DNA of 64,000 nucleotides from Comamonas sp. BIGb0152 (GCF_024809975.1 NZ_JANUDY010000008.1:1-64000), one strand, 5' to 3'; positions 10,301 through 17,912 are shown, numbered from the stretch's first letter. Notes: generated by a model not told the origin, from the letters alone. Made by a program: numbers and translations.

Positions 10301-10647
10301 TGGGCCTTGTCGCCAAAGGTCTCCAGCGCCTGGGCCGACGGGCCAATAAAGCGCAGACCGGCTGCCGTGCATGCCTGCGCAAACACCGCGTTCTCGCTCA
10401 AAAAGCCATAGCCGGGGTGGACGGCATCGCAGCCTTCCTGGCGGGCGATCTCAATCAGATGCGCGCCATTCAAATAAGCGGCTGCACCCTGGGCGCCCAG
10501 CGCGCGCGCATGGTTCGCCGCGCGCCGGTGCAGGCTGGCTGCGTCGTCGCTGGCATAGACCGCAACGCTCTCGATGCCCCGGTCTGCGGCCGTGCGTGCA
10601 ATGCGCACCGCAATTTCCCCCCGGTTGGCGATCAATACCTTGTGCAT
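7366..10647 (-). CDS. Single-chain biotin-dependent acyl-CoA carboxylase (BC-BCCP-CT fusion)
   Basis: A 1093-residue fusion of all carboxylase parts. Residues 1-450 are biotin carboxylase: N-terminal HKVLIANRGEIAVRI, ATP-grasp loop GGGGRGM, and ECNPRLQVEHTITEA, which replaces the usual MNxRxQVEH. Residues about 500-580 are a biotinyl domain with the lysine in VLEAMKLEHS. Residues about 590-1090 are N- and C-halves of carboxyltransferase, including FAGTQGFMAHRKMDR, EGGGGRPGDTD and CDTPGFMVGPESE. The usual CT oxyanion segment SGGARIQEG is divergent. The frame is open 138 codons further upstream, but ATG 10647 has AAGGAG five bases before it and begins the conserved domain, and the extension is compositional shadow. 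Most carboxylases split these domains over two chains. Substrate unknown. Confidence 0.92.
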   Translation of the reverse strand: MHKVLIANRGEIAVRIARTAADRGIESVAVYASDDAASLHRRAANHARALGAQGAAAYLNGAHLIEIARQEGCDAVHPGYGFLSENAVFAQACTAAGLRFIGPSAQALETFGDKAQARALAEREQVPVAQGTHSATSLAQAQHFMQQVGGPVMLKALAGGGGRGMRAVMAPADLAAAFERCSSEALGAFGRGDLYVEQLISGARHIEVQIVGDGSGAVQHLFERDCTLQRRHQKLLEIAPSPFINEALRAQLLQHACRLGAALHYQGLGTVEFLVDSRSGQYIFIECNPRLQVEHTITEAITGLDLVALQFALADGASLQDLGLAQALPLPRQFALQARVNMESMQPDAQALPTGGTLARFEPPTGPGVRVDSFGYTGYETSGNYDSLLAKVIVSGPNQFAVLCAKADRALAEFHISGVETNLDYLRALLRDAQVLHGQIDTTYVERQGPALHAAAAALAAQRQPDPQATGQNATPTRTNDEPALPEGAHAVRAAMRGRLIALESDADTVQAKGASVAVLEAMKLEHSVDLALGGRFVARTALLGEVVAAGTLLGWVLPDASADGLASELQQADLDAIRPDLSKVLQRQQGLLDAARPEAVAKRRRHSKNTARENLDQLLDAGSFVEYGGLTLAMQRGRRSEEELIRVSPADGTITGLGRINGQLFGAEHARCAVMAYDYTVFAGTQGFMAHRKMDRIVHTSERLGLPFVLFAEGGGGRPGDTDYVGVSGLEFTTFTHMARLSGKVPTIGVVSGRCFAGNAALLGCCDVIIATQDASIGMAGPAMIEGGGLGVVAADDVGPVSVQTRNGVIDLLARDETEAVALAQTYLGFVQGKLPPGEHADQRQLRALVPENRVKGYDIRAVVRTLFDSGSFLELREHFGRSVVTGFARLQGQAVGVLANDGSHLGGALDANSADKISRFLELCDNYGLPVVSLCDTPGFMVGPESEKAAAVRHFARIFVTASHIKVPVLAIVLRKAYGLGAQAMLGGNLFVPVATVAWPTGELGPMGIEGSVRLAYRRELEALEDPGEKAAYFQAKTDEIYAQGKALNVASYNEIDDVIDPAQTRDWLASMLASLPAASPGRAASGVSPW

Positions 10648-10714
10648 GGAACTCCTTTGTCTCTTCAATCGCGGTACGCCGCGCAAGGGGCCCGCAGGCT
10701 GCGGGCCCGCGCGC

Positions 10715-12145
10715 TCAGATGGTCTGGCTGACAAACTTGCTGCTGAGGTAGAAGGCCAGCGCATCGGCGCCGCCTTCGCTGGCGTAGCCCGAATCCTTGA
10801 CGCCGCCAAACGGCTGCTCGGGGTAGCCCATCGCAATCGAGTTGATGCCCACCAGGCCGCTTTCGATCTCGTTCTTGAACCACTCGCCCCGCGTGGCCGA
10901 GCCGGTGAACACATAGGCGGCCAGGCCCCAGGGCAGGCGGTTGGCTTCTTGCAGCGCTTGCGCATCGCTGTCAAAGCGCGCAAACGCGGCAATCGGGCCA
11001 AAGGGCTCTTCGTTGAAGATGCGCGCATCCTGCGGCACATCGGCCAGCACCGTGGGCGCAAAAAAGTAGCCCTTGCCGTCCGGCGCCTTGCCGCCCGTCA
11101 CCAGGCGGGCGCCCTTGGCCACGGCGTCGTCCACCAGCGCCTGCATGGCGGCCACGCGGCGCGGGTTGGCCAGTGGGCCCATGCGGGTGGCCTTGTCCAG
11201 GCCATTGCCCATCACATAGCCTTCGGCAATGCGCTGAAAGCCAGCGACGGCCTCGTCATACAAAGGCGCCTGCACCAAAAAGCGCGAGGGCGAGATGCAG
11301 GCCTGGCCGGCGTTCCAGAACTTCTGCACGCCCAAGAGCTTCAGGCTGCGCGCCAGGTCGGCGTCGTCGCAAATGATGGCCGGCGCATGGCCACCCAGCT
11401 CCATCGACACGCGCTTCATCGCCGCGCCCGCTTGCGCGCTCAAGAGCTTGCCCACCGAGGTGGAACCGGTGAACGAGATCTTGCGCACCACCGGCGAGGC
11501 AATCAGGTGCTCGGAGATATCCGCCGGCACGCCATAGACCAGGCCCAGCACGCCCGCGGGCAGGCCGGCCTGCTCCAGCACCTGGATGAAACGGGCGAGG
11601 GCGACGGGGGTTTCTTCCGAGCCCTTGACGATGATCGAGCAGCCCGCCGCCAGCGCGGCCGCGATCTTGCGCACGGCCTGGTTGATGGGGAAGTTCCAGG
11701 GCGTGAACGCCGCGACCGGGCCCACGGGCTCATGCTGCACATACTGGCGCAGCTCGGGCGAGCGCGGCGGGATCATGCTGCCGTAGCAGCGGCGCGCCTC
11801 TTCGGCAAACCATTCCAGCACCTCGCTGGCGCCTGACAGCTCGATGCGCGCCTCGGTCAGGCGCTTGCCTTGCTCATGCACCAGCATCAGCGCCATTGCT
11901 TCGGCATGCTCGCGCACCAGCGCGGCGGCCTTGCGCAGATAGGTGGAGCGCTCCATCGCCGAGGTTTTGCGCCAGGCGGCAAAGCCGGTTTGGGCGGCGG
12001 CCAGTGCGGCATCCAGATCGGCGCGGCTGGCCTTGGCGACGCGGCCAATCAGGCTCTCGTCGGCGGGGTTGACGATGTCCAGCCATTGCTGGCTGCTGCT
12101 GTCGCGCCACTGGCCGTCGATCAGCAATTGGACTTGGTAGTTCAT
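10715..12145 (-). CDS. NAD(P)-dependent aldehyde dehydrogenase, succinate-semialdehyde dehydrogenase type
   Basis: A 476-residue member of the aldehyde dehydrogenase superfamily, nearest in pattern to GabD-like succinate-semialdehyde dehydrogenases. Visible motifs: the proton-accepting glutamate in MELGGHAPAIICDDADL near residue 250, the nucleophilic cysteine in NAGQACISPSRF near 285, cofactor loop FTGSTSVGK near 225, and EEPFGPIAAFARF near 380. Start ATG with AGGAG. It lies 67 bases upstream of the carboxylase gene and 24 bases after the alcohol dehydrogenase gene, so it probably oxidises the aldehyde that enzyme makes. Whether succinate semialdehyde is the natural substrate is not known. 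Confidence 0.9.
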   Translation of the reverse strand: MNYQVQLLIDGQWRDSSSQQWLDIVNPADESLIGRVAKASRADLDAALAAAQTGFAAWRKTSAMERSTYLRKAAALVREHAEAMALMLVHEQGKRLTEARIELSGASEVLEWFAEEARRCYGSMIPPRSPELRQYVQHEPVGPVAAFTPWNFPINQAVRKIAAALAAGCSIIVKGSEETPVALARFIQVLEQAGLPAGVLGLVYGVPADISEHLIASPVVRKISFTGSTSVGKLLSAQAGAAMKRVSMELGGHAPAIICDDADLARSLKLLGVQKFWNAGQACISPSRFLVQAPLYDEAVAGFQRIAEGYVMGNGLDKATRMGPLANPRRVAAMQALVDDAVAKGARLVTGGKAPDGKGYFFAPTVLADVPQDARIFNEEPFGPIAAFARFDSDAQALQEANRLPWGLAAYVFTGSATRGEWFKNEIESGLVGINSIAMGYPEQPFGGVKDSGYASEGGADALAFYLSSKFVSQTI

Positions 12146-12169
12146 GCGGTGCTCCTTGTTGTTGTGGGT

Positions 12170-13246
12170 TCAGCTTTGCAAAATGGCGCGGCCCGTGACC
12201 TTGCCGGCACGCAGCTCGTCCAGCACGGCCTGCACATCGCCCAGCGGGCGGCTGCTGAGCGGCAGCGGCGGCAACACCCCTTGCTGGGCCAGTGCCACCA
12301 GTTCGCGCAGCTCGGCCAGCGACCCCACATACGAGCCGCCGATGGAGATGGCACGCATGGGGATCAGCGGCAGTTGGATGCTGGCGCTGCCGCCAAACAG
12401 GCCCACGATGAGAATCTTGCCGCCCTTGCCGACAACGGCATTGGCAAACTCGAAGGTGCGTGTGGAGCCGACAAAATCGAGCACAGCCGACACGCCTTCG
12501 GCGCTGGAGCGCGCCAGGGTCTTGGCGGCATCGGCTTCTGCCGGGTCCACCACGCGGCTGGCGCCGGCATCTAGCGCGGCCTGGCGCTTGGCCGGGTCGA
12601 TGTCGACGACGATGGGCCCCAGGCCATGCAGGGCCTTGGCCAGTGCCACGGCAGCCAGGCCCACGCCGCCCGCGCCGATGATGACCAGCGGTGCGTTCTC
12701 AGTCGCAGGCGCCACTTTTTTGAGGGCGGAGTAGGCCGTCAGCCCCGAGCAGGCCAAGGTGGCGGCAAAGGCGGCATCGATGCCGGTGTGGTCGATCAGG
12801 TAGCGCGAATGGGGCACGCGCACATGGGTGCTAAAGCCGCCATCGCGTGTGGTGCCCAGGCTCTCGGGGCGGGCACACATATGCTCGTCGCCCCGGACGC
12901 ACAGCGCGCACTGGCCGCAGCCAATCCAGGGGAAGACGATCACCGAGCGGCCCAGCGCGCCTTCGGCATCGGGCCCGTTGGCAGCAACGGTGCCGACGAT
13001 CTCATGGCCCAGGGTGCGTGGCGGCTTGAGCACTTTTTCCAGCCCGAAGTGGCGGCCATCGCCCAGGTCAAAAAAGCCCTCGGCCATGTGCAGATCGCTG
13101 TGGCAGACGCCGCAGGCGCTGATGCGTACCAGCACTTCGCTGCCTTGCGGCGCGGCTATGGCGCGGCGCGCCAGTTGCAGCGGTTGGCCAAAATCGACGA
13201 CCTGGTAACTCAGCTGTTCGCCAGCGGTGGCGGTTGCGTTCGACAT
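12170..13246 (-). CDS. Zinc-dependent alcohol dehydrogenase (MDR family)
   Basis: A 358-residue medium-chain dehydrogenase. The catalytic zinc site is in CGVCHSDLHMAEG (Cys near 43) plus HEIVG. The structural zinc site is CGQCALCVRGDEHMC (four cysteines). The Rossmann loop is IIGAGGVGLAAVALA. An insertion around the GHE motif (DGRHFGLEKVLKPPRTLGHE) is typical of some bacterial alcohol dehydrogenases. First gene of the minus-strand operon, start ATG with AGGAGA. It is divergent from a TetR gene with a perfect palindrome in the shared 267-base upstream region. It probably oxidises the alcohol that enters the pathway. Confidence 0.92.
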   Translation of the reverse strand: MSNATATAGEQLSYQVVDFGQPLQLARRAIAAPQGSEVLVRISACGVCHSDLHMAEGFFDLGDGRHFGLEKVLKPPRTLGHEIVGTVAANGPDAEGALGRSVIVFPWIGCGQCALCVRGDEHMCARPESLGTTRDGGFSTHVRVPHSRYLIDHTGIDAAFAATLACSGLTAYSALKKVAPATENAPLVIIGAGGVGLAAVALAKALHGLGPIVVDIDPAKRQAALDAGASRVVDPAEADAAKTLARSSAEGVSAVLDFVGSTRTFEFANAVVGKGGKILIVGLFGGSASIQLPLIPMRAISIGGSYVGSLAELRELVALAQQGVLPPLPLSSRPLGDVQAVLDELRAGKVTGRAILQS

Positions 13247-13340
13247 GCGCTTGTCTCCTGTATCAAAGGGCTCAGGTGCTGCTGGCGCGGCGCCGAAGCG
13301 CTTGCATCAAAACCGCCAGCCAGCAGTGGAAAACCCCAAA

Positions 13341-13356
13341 GATACTGATCAGTATC
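13341..13356. promoter_or_regulatory. Perfect 16-bp palindrome, probable TetR operator
   Basis: GATACTGATCAGTATC is its own reverse complement. It lies between the alcohol dehydrogenase start (13246, minus) and the TetR-family start (13514, plus), 95 bases upstream of the operon. Length and symmetry match TetR-family operators. It is the only obvious palindrome in the interval. Confidence 0.7.
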
Positions 13357-13513
13357 GTTTGGTACCATTGGGGATTTCACGCATGCCCTATGTCTGCATC
13401 CGCTGCAAAACGCATCGCCTTTCCACTATGCTGGGGCCCATGCGCTTTGCAAGCCGGCGTCTGTGGCGCGAGTCACCACGGCAGCCCCCGCGCCCACCAG
13501 GAGAAATTCAGCA

Positions 13514-14176
13514 GTGCAGCTTCAACCCACCGACACCAGCGCAGCCGATGCCAAAAACCAGATCCAGGAATACAAGGACACCTTGATCATCAATGCCGCT
13601 GCCGAGCTGTTTTACAAGCGCGGCTTTAAGAGCGCGACGCTCGACGACATAGCCGCATCCATCGGCGTGACCAAGCCCTTTATCTACAAGCGCTTCAAGT
13701 CCAAGCATGAGCTGCTGGAGCGCCTGTTTGACAAGGTGTTCTCCGGCCTTTACGAAGCGGTGAGCCAGTGCGAGCAATTGGAGGACAAGGACCCGGTGCG
13801 GCGCTTCGAATTTTTTATCGACACCTATACGCGCAGAAAGATCGAGCTGAGCACGTTCTCTGCCATCCTGCTGGAAGAGGAAAAAAGCCTGAGCCCGGAG
13901 AAAATCAGCGACATCCGCAGCAAGTACCATGGCTTTGATGCGCTGGTGACGCGGCTCATCGTCAATGGCGTAGAGGCTGGCGTTTTTGACGTCAGCAATC
14001 CCAAGGTAACGGCCTTTGCGATCAGCGGCATGGTGCAGTGGACGCACCGCTGGTACCAGCCCAACGGCAAGCTGTCCATCGAGGCGCTGTGCCAGGAGAT
14101 GACGCAAATGGCGTTGCGCCTGGTGGGCTGGACGGGGCAGTACGTGCTGCCCGAGCCGCCTGCGCCGCAGCGCTGA
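13514..14176 (+). CDS. TetR/AcrR-family transcriptional regulator
   Basis: A 220-residue regulator. The N-terminal helix-turn-helix is at about residues 25-70 (DTLIINAAAELFYKRGF ... LDDIAASIGVTKPFIYKRF). The C-terminal ligand domain ends MVQWTHRWYQPNGKLS, a pattern common in TetR proteins controlling acyl-CoA metabolism (KstR/PsrA/FadR-like). GTG 13514 is preferred because AGGAGA lies nine bases before it; the frame is open 17 codons further upstream. It is divergent from the catabolic operon and probably represses it through the 13341 palindrome, with an acyl-CoA as likely inducer. The ligand is inference. Confidence 0.85.
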   Translation: MQLQPTDTSAADAKNQIQEYKDTLIINAAAELFYKRGFKSATLDDIAASIGVTKPFIYKRFKSKHELLERLFDKVFSGLYEAVSQCEQLEDKDPVRRFEFFIDTYTRRKIELSTFSAILLEEEKSLSPEKISDIRSKYHGFDALVTRLIVNGVEAGVFDVSNPKVTAFAISGMVQWTHRWYQPNGKLSIEALCQEMTQMALRLVGWTGQYVLPEPPAPQR

Positions 14177-14250
14177 TCTGCCGCATGCATTGGGCGCGGT
14201 GGCCCGCCGCGAATGTCCTGCGTAAAGACAGTATTTACAATTGAATATAA

Positions 14251-14267
14251 TTGAGATTCATTCTCAA
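14251..14267. promoter_or_regulatory. Fur-box-like inverted repeat upstream of the FecI-type sigma gene
   Basis: TTGAGATTCATTCTCAA: arms TTGAGA and TCTCAA around a 5-base centre, 34 bases upstream of the sigma factor start, overlapping a TATAAT at 14246-14251. The pattern resembles Fur sites of the AATGAGAATNATTCTCATT type, so iron repression of the sigma gene is likely. Confidence 0.6.
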
Positions 14268-14300
14268 CTATAAGCTTTTGCACCAGGGCGCGGACATCGC

Positions 14301-14804
14301 ATGGCATCTCCCGGATACTCCGCTTCGCCCATCGAAGCGCTCTACAAAAACCACCACGCCTGGCTGCAATCCTGGCTGCGGCGCCGCCTGGGCAATGCAG
14401 GCGATGCCGCCGACCTGGCCCATGACACCTTTATCCGGCTGATGCTGTCGCCCCGCCATGTGGGCGTAGCCGATGAGCCGCGTGCCTTTTTGACCCATGT
14501 GGCCAAGGGCCTGGTGGTCGATCTGTGGCGCAGGCGCGAGATCGAGCGGGCCTACTTGGAGACGCTCGGGAACTTGCCACAGTCGCATGCACCATCGCCC
14601 GAGACGCAGATGCTGGTGATCGAGGCCTTGGTGCAGATCGACCGCCTGCTCGCCAGCCTGCCGCCCCAGACGCGCACCGTCTTTTTGCTGGCGCAGCTCG
14701 ATGGCCTGACTTTGCAGCAGATATCGGAGCAGGTGGCCATGCCGGTGATCACCGTGCGCCGCCATATCCACAAGGCCTTGCTCATGTGCCTGGAGGCTGC
14801 TTGA
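14301..14804 (+). CDS. ECF sigma factor, FecI-like
   Basis: A 167-residue extracytoplasmic-function sigma factor. Region 2 (residues about 12-80) contains LYKNHHAWLQSWLRRRLGN and DAADLAHDTFIRLM, typical of FecI/PvdS-like iron-uptake sigma factors. Region 4 (about 110-160) contains LPPQTRTVFLLAQLDGLTLQQISE. The stop overlaps the start of the FecR-like gene (TGATG), so the two are co-translated. No TonB-dependent receptor gene follows, although the family usually drives one. The nearest receptor with the required signalling domain is at 39477. A Fur-box-like site precedes the gene. Confidence 0.9.
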   Translation: MASPGYSASPIEALYKNHHAWLQSWLRRRLGNAGDAADLAHDTFIRLMLSPRHVGVADEPRAFLTHVAKGLVVDLWRRREIERAYLETLGNLPQSHAPSPETQMLVIEALVQIDRLLASLPPQTRTVFLLAQLDGLTLQQISEQVAMPVITVRRHIHKALLMCLEAA

Positions 14805-15760
14805 TGGCAGGCGTTGCATCCCCAAATAGCTTGCTGAGCGAGGCGGCGGACTGGCTGATTGTGCTGCGCTACGAGACGCCCACTGCCAAGGAGCAGGCGA
14901 GTTTTGAGCAATGGCGCAGCCAGAGCCCCGCGCATGAGGCGGCCTGGCACAAGGCAGAAGCCATGATGGGTGTGTTTGCCCAAGTGCCACCCGACGTTTG
15001 CCAGCAGACCCTGGGCGCCGTGCAGCGGCCCGACCGCCGCAAAAGCCTGGCCTGGCTCGGTGGCTTGCTGGTGGCGGCCCCGGCCGGCGGGCTGGCCTGG
15101 CGGGAGCTGTCCTGGCGTGATTGGATGGCCGACCAGGCCACCGCCGTGGGGCAATCGCGCTCGATACTGCTGCCCGATGGTTCCACCTTGACGCTCAACA
15201 CCGCCAGCGCGGTGGCTATCCATTTCAACCCGCAAGAGCGCCGGGTACGGCTGCTGGGTGGCGAGATCTTGTTGACCACCCATACCGACCCATCGCCCAG
15301 CTACCGCCCCTTTGTCGTGGAGACGCGCCAGGGCAGCGTGCAGGCGCTGGGCACACGTTTTAGCGTGCGCCGTGTGGATGCCGACACCAGCCGCGTAGCG
15401 GTATTCATCCACTCCGTCGCCATTACTAACCGGCAAGGCGCGACGCAGCTGCTGCAAGAAGGGCACACCGCTGATTTCAGCACCAGCCATATCGGCCCGC
15501 AAACCGATGTGCAAGCCAGCGCCGCGCTGTGGGAGCAGGGCATGCTGCTGGCCAAGAATATGCCGTTGGCAGACGTTGTCGCCGAGATCGCCCGTTATCG
15601 TGCGGGCCCGCTGCAGTGTGATCCTGCGGTTGCCCAGCTGCGGCTATCGGGGGCCTTGTCGCTCAAGGACACGGATGCTAGCCTGGCGCTGCTGGCGCAG
15701 TCGTTGCCGGTGCGGATTGAGCGGTTAGCGCATGGGCAGGTGAGGGTGGTGGGGCGATAA
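14804..15760 (+). CDS. FecR-like transmembrane anti-sigma regulator
   Basis: A 318-residue FecR-family sigma regulator. The N-terminal cytoplasmic DUF4880-type domain has EAADWLIVLRYETPTAKEQASFEQW. One membrane segment follows near residues 80-100 (LAWLGGLLVAAPAGGLAW). The periplasmic FecR domain contains GQSRSILLPDGSTLTLNTASAV, FVVETRQGSVQALGTRFSV and a C-terminal STN-interacting part (AEIARYRAGPLQCD). ATG 14804 overlaps the sigma stop; the frame is open farther upstream, but the domain starts here. It should relay receptor occupancy to the FecI-like sigma factor. Confidence 0.9.
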   Translation: MAGVASPNSLLSEAADWLIVLRYETPTAKEQASFEQWRSQSPAHEAAWHKAEAMMGVFAQVPPDVCQQTLGAVQRPDRRKSLAWLGGLLVAAPAGGLAWRELSWRDWMADQATAVGQSRSILLPDGSTLTLNTASAVAIHFNPQERRVRLLGGEILLTTHTDPSPSYRPFVVETRQGSVQALGTRFSVRRVDADTSRVAVFIHSVAITNRQGATQLLQEGHTADFSTSHIGPQTDVQASAALWEQGMLLAKNMPLADVVAEIARYRAGPLQCDPAVAQLRLSGALSLKDTDASLALLAQSLPVRIERLAHGQVRVVGR

Positions 15761-15880
15761 ACGGGGTGCTGGGTTCGCCATCCATGGCTTTGAATCGAAG
15801 CGCTAACCAGCGCCGCCAAACTTCGGTCTCGCTTATCTGCAACCGGCGTTTTATGCTGGTCTTGTGTGCTTGCCAAAGCA

Positions 15881-16225
15881 TCAGCGCTGTTTGATTGGAT
15901 CCTGAATCACCGGATTTTGCAGCGGCTCATAACCATTGCCTTTACCGCTGAGCCAGCTCAGCTCGGTTCTCCCCGCTTGCCTTAAATAGGCCTGTGCTTC
16001 CAAAAAAAGTGGTGCGCATAAATCTTTGGCTGTCAATGGCCGTGATCGACCGGCTTTTTCTGCATTGAGAAAGTGCGCCCCGTGGGGCTCATCGGTATAG
16101 CTGCGCGCAAAAAAACTTTCTTCGCCTTCAGAGAATTGGTAGATGTGATACTCATAATGGTATTCATGGAATCCAGCCTCGTCCGGTTCGCTGGCATCCA
16201 GGTGATAAGTACAAATGACGTGCAT
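15881..16225 (-). CDS. Hypothetical protein, about 114 residues
   Basis: A small acidic, aromatic-rich protein with no family I recognise. Notable segments are FHEYHYEYHIYQFSEGEESFF, ARSYTDEPHGAHFLN and AQAYLRQAGRTELSWL. Amino-acid use looks coding rather than shadow. ATG 16225 is chosen because the upstream 39 codons of open frame would run into the start of the exported protein gene at 16255; the ribosome binding site is weak. It is divergent from that gene with only 29 bases between starts, so the promoters must overlap each other's coding sequences. No signal peptide is seen. Confidence 0.5.
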   Translation of the reverse strand: MHVICTYHLDASEPDEAGFHEYHYEYHIYQFSEGEESFFARSYTDEPHGAHFLNAEKAGRSRPLTAKDLCAPLFLEAQAYLRQAGRTELSWLSGKGNGYEPLQNPVIQDPIKQR

Positions 16226-16254
16226 CTGAAAATGATTCAATCCAGGGAGATAAA

Positions 16255-17835
16255 GTGGCAAACAAGAAGCGCATTCCGAAGCTGGCATCCATTCTCGCAG
16301 TATCTGTACTAGGTCTGTCCCTATCTCCCAGCTGGGCAGCACGCAGTTTTACGCCACAGGCCGGCACCTGGGTCATCAGCGATGAAGTAGACGGCAAACC
16401 AGGCCGAGGTTTTGCCATCGATGTGCAGGGCAATACTTTCTTTATGCAGGTATTTGGCTACGAGAAAAATGGCGATGCCACCTTCTACGCTGCATCGGGC
16501 CAGATGGAAGGCGACACCGTCACCGCCCCGCTGCTGCGCTACCAAGGAGGCCGCAGTTTTGGCAGCGAGCCACGCGATGCGCAAGAAGACAAAAGCATTG
16601 GCGATGTGACGCTCAGCTTTCGCAATGGCTTGCAGGGAACAATACAGCTGCCTGGCGAGCCAGCAAAGGACATAGAGCGCTTTATTTTTACCTCGCCAGA
16701 TGCCGCCTATTACCAGACTGAGCAGTGGAAGAATGCAACGCGCTCTAGCCGGTGGCTTGCGCTGAATGCGCAAGGAGAAGTCGTGAATGCCTGGTTTGCC
16801 AGTCTTAAATCAAGTGCAACCGAACCCACGCGCTTGCAGCTGTACCGTGAAAACGGGTCTGAGATGCTGGAGTGCAATCGTTCAGTCCCAAGCGATATTT
16901 TCCGCTGTGTTGCGGCAGGGGTGACAGACCCTGCGATAGCACCAGAGGTCAAAGAGGTGAAGTTTCGCCTGGTGGGCGCGCAGGTGGCTGGCATTGTCAG
17001 TCTGCATGCCGAAGGCGCTGCCCCCCTGCAGTTGCTGGGTTTCAATACCCGCGTAGATTTTCCGTACCGCGGGGTGACCTTCACCGGTTGCTGTTCGAAT
17101 GGGCTGGAGTCGTATTTGCCAGGGGCATTTGGCTATGCGCACAGGCCGAATTATCTGCCCAGCAATGGCACATGGGTAATCGTGGATGAATTGACGGGCA
17201 AGCCTGGGCGAGGGGTGAGTCTGGATGTGCAGGGCGGAAAAATGTTGATGCAGGTCTTTGGCTACCAGGCCAATGGCCAACCTACTTTCTCAATGGGGGT
17301 TGGAGATTATGCGGCTGATCCGGAAACGCACGGAACCAGCGGAGCACGTTTCAGCCTGCAGCAGTACCGGGGTGGCCGCAGTGTGGGCGGTGCAGCTGCT
17401 AGTGGGCAATGGCTGCGGGACGATGGAGAAGTAGAGATTCGGGTTTCTGGCGCCTCGGGCGTGGGCCTGGCCGAGGCGGTGATGAAGTTCCCGGGAGAGC
17501 CCGCCAAACCTATGCGCCGTATTTCCTTGCAACCTTGGCAAACAATAGAGGACAAGCTGTTTGGCGAATGGTATATCCCGCGCTCGTTCAGAGCTGGAGT
17601 GCCGGCTACTATCACTCTTAATCGCTTGGATGGCGAGTTAGCCACCACTGAAGATGGCTCGGTGAGATGCAAATTTAACGCGCAGGTATTGCGAGGTGAG
17701 TGCCAAAAAAGTGGTTCGACGGATACCGCGTATGTCATGGAGCTGTACGACGAGTTTGTCGTGAGCAACTTTTCAATTCGCTTACGTGATCGCCATGGCA
17801 ATCTGACCGGACTTGGTCATGTGCCGATGGATTGA
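16255..17835 (+). CDS. Exported two-module six-cysteine protein, paralogue 1
   Basis: A 526-residue exported protein of a family I do not recognise, with three other members here. The signal peptide ends SPSWA/AR near residue 29. Module 1 (37-145): GTW, GKPGRG, DVQGNTFFMQVFGYEKNGDA, RYQGGRS, LPGEPAKDIERF, then C207-x10-C218. A CC pair is at 279-280. Module 2 (305-423) repeats the same order with DELTGKPGRG, GGRSVGG and FPGEPAKPMRR, then C472-x10-C483. The tail is LRDRHGNLTGLG. The mature chain has exactly six cysteines. The start is GTG with GGGAG about five bases upstream. The next paralogue follows 77 bases downstream. The modules look like beta-strand repeats; function unknown. Confidence 0.85.
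   Translation: MANKKRIPKLASILAVSVLGLSLSPSWAARSFTPQAGTWVISDEVDGKPGRGFAIDVQGNTFFMQVFGYEKNGDATFYAASGQMEGDTVTAPLLRYQGGRSFGSEPRDAQEDKSIGDVTLSFRNGLQGTIQLPGEPAKDIERFIFTSPDAAYYQTEQWKNATRSSRWLALNAQGEVVNAWFASLKSSATEPTRLQLYRENGSEMLECNRSVPSDIFRCVAAGVTDPAIAPEVKEVKFRLVGAQVAGIVSLHAEGAAPLQLLGFNTRVDFPYRGVTFTGCCSNGLESYLPGAFGYAHRPNYLPSNGTWVIVDELTGKPGRGVSLDVQGGKMLMQVFGYQANGQPTFSMGVGDYAADPETHGTSGARFSLQQYRGGRSVGGAAASGQWLRDDGEVEIRVSGASGVGLAEAVMKFPGEPAKPMRRISLQPWQTIEDKLFGEWYIPRSFRAGVPATITLNRLDGELATTEDGSVRCKFNAQVLRGECQKSGSTDTAYVMELYDEFVVSNFSIRLRDRHGNLTGLGHVPMD
16420..16488 (+). repeat. 69-bp paralogue core, copy 1
   Basis: Encodes DVQGNTFFMQVFGYEKNGDA followed by TFY, invariant in all four paralogues. The DNA is almost the same as at 51223-51291 (only a few differing bases by eye). 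The other copies are at 18078-18146 and 36120-36188, all in the same orientation. Confidence 0.8.
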
Positions 17836-17912
17836 GTATGCGCTGCGGATTTAGGGCGTTCTGATTGATTAAAAACTGCATCCATGTTCGGATGCGTACA
17901 TCGGGAGATGAT

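Noticed and set aside
10648-11061. Open frame extending the carboxylase N-terminus by 138 codons
   Set aside because: The extension is Arg/Ala/Pro-rich shadow of the aldehyde dehydrogenase gene. The conserved domain and AAGGAG site begin at 10647.
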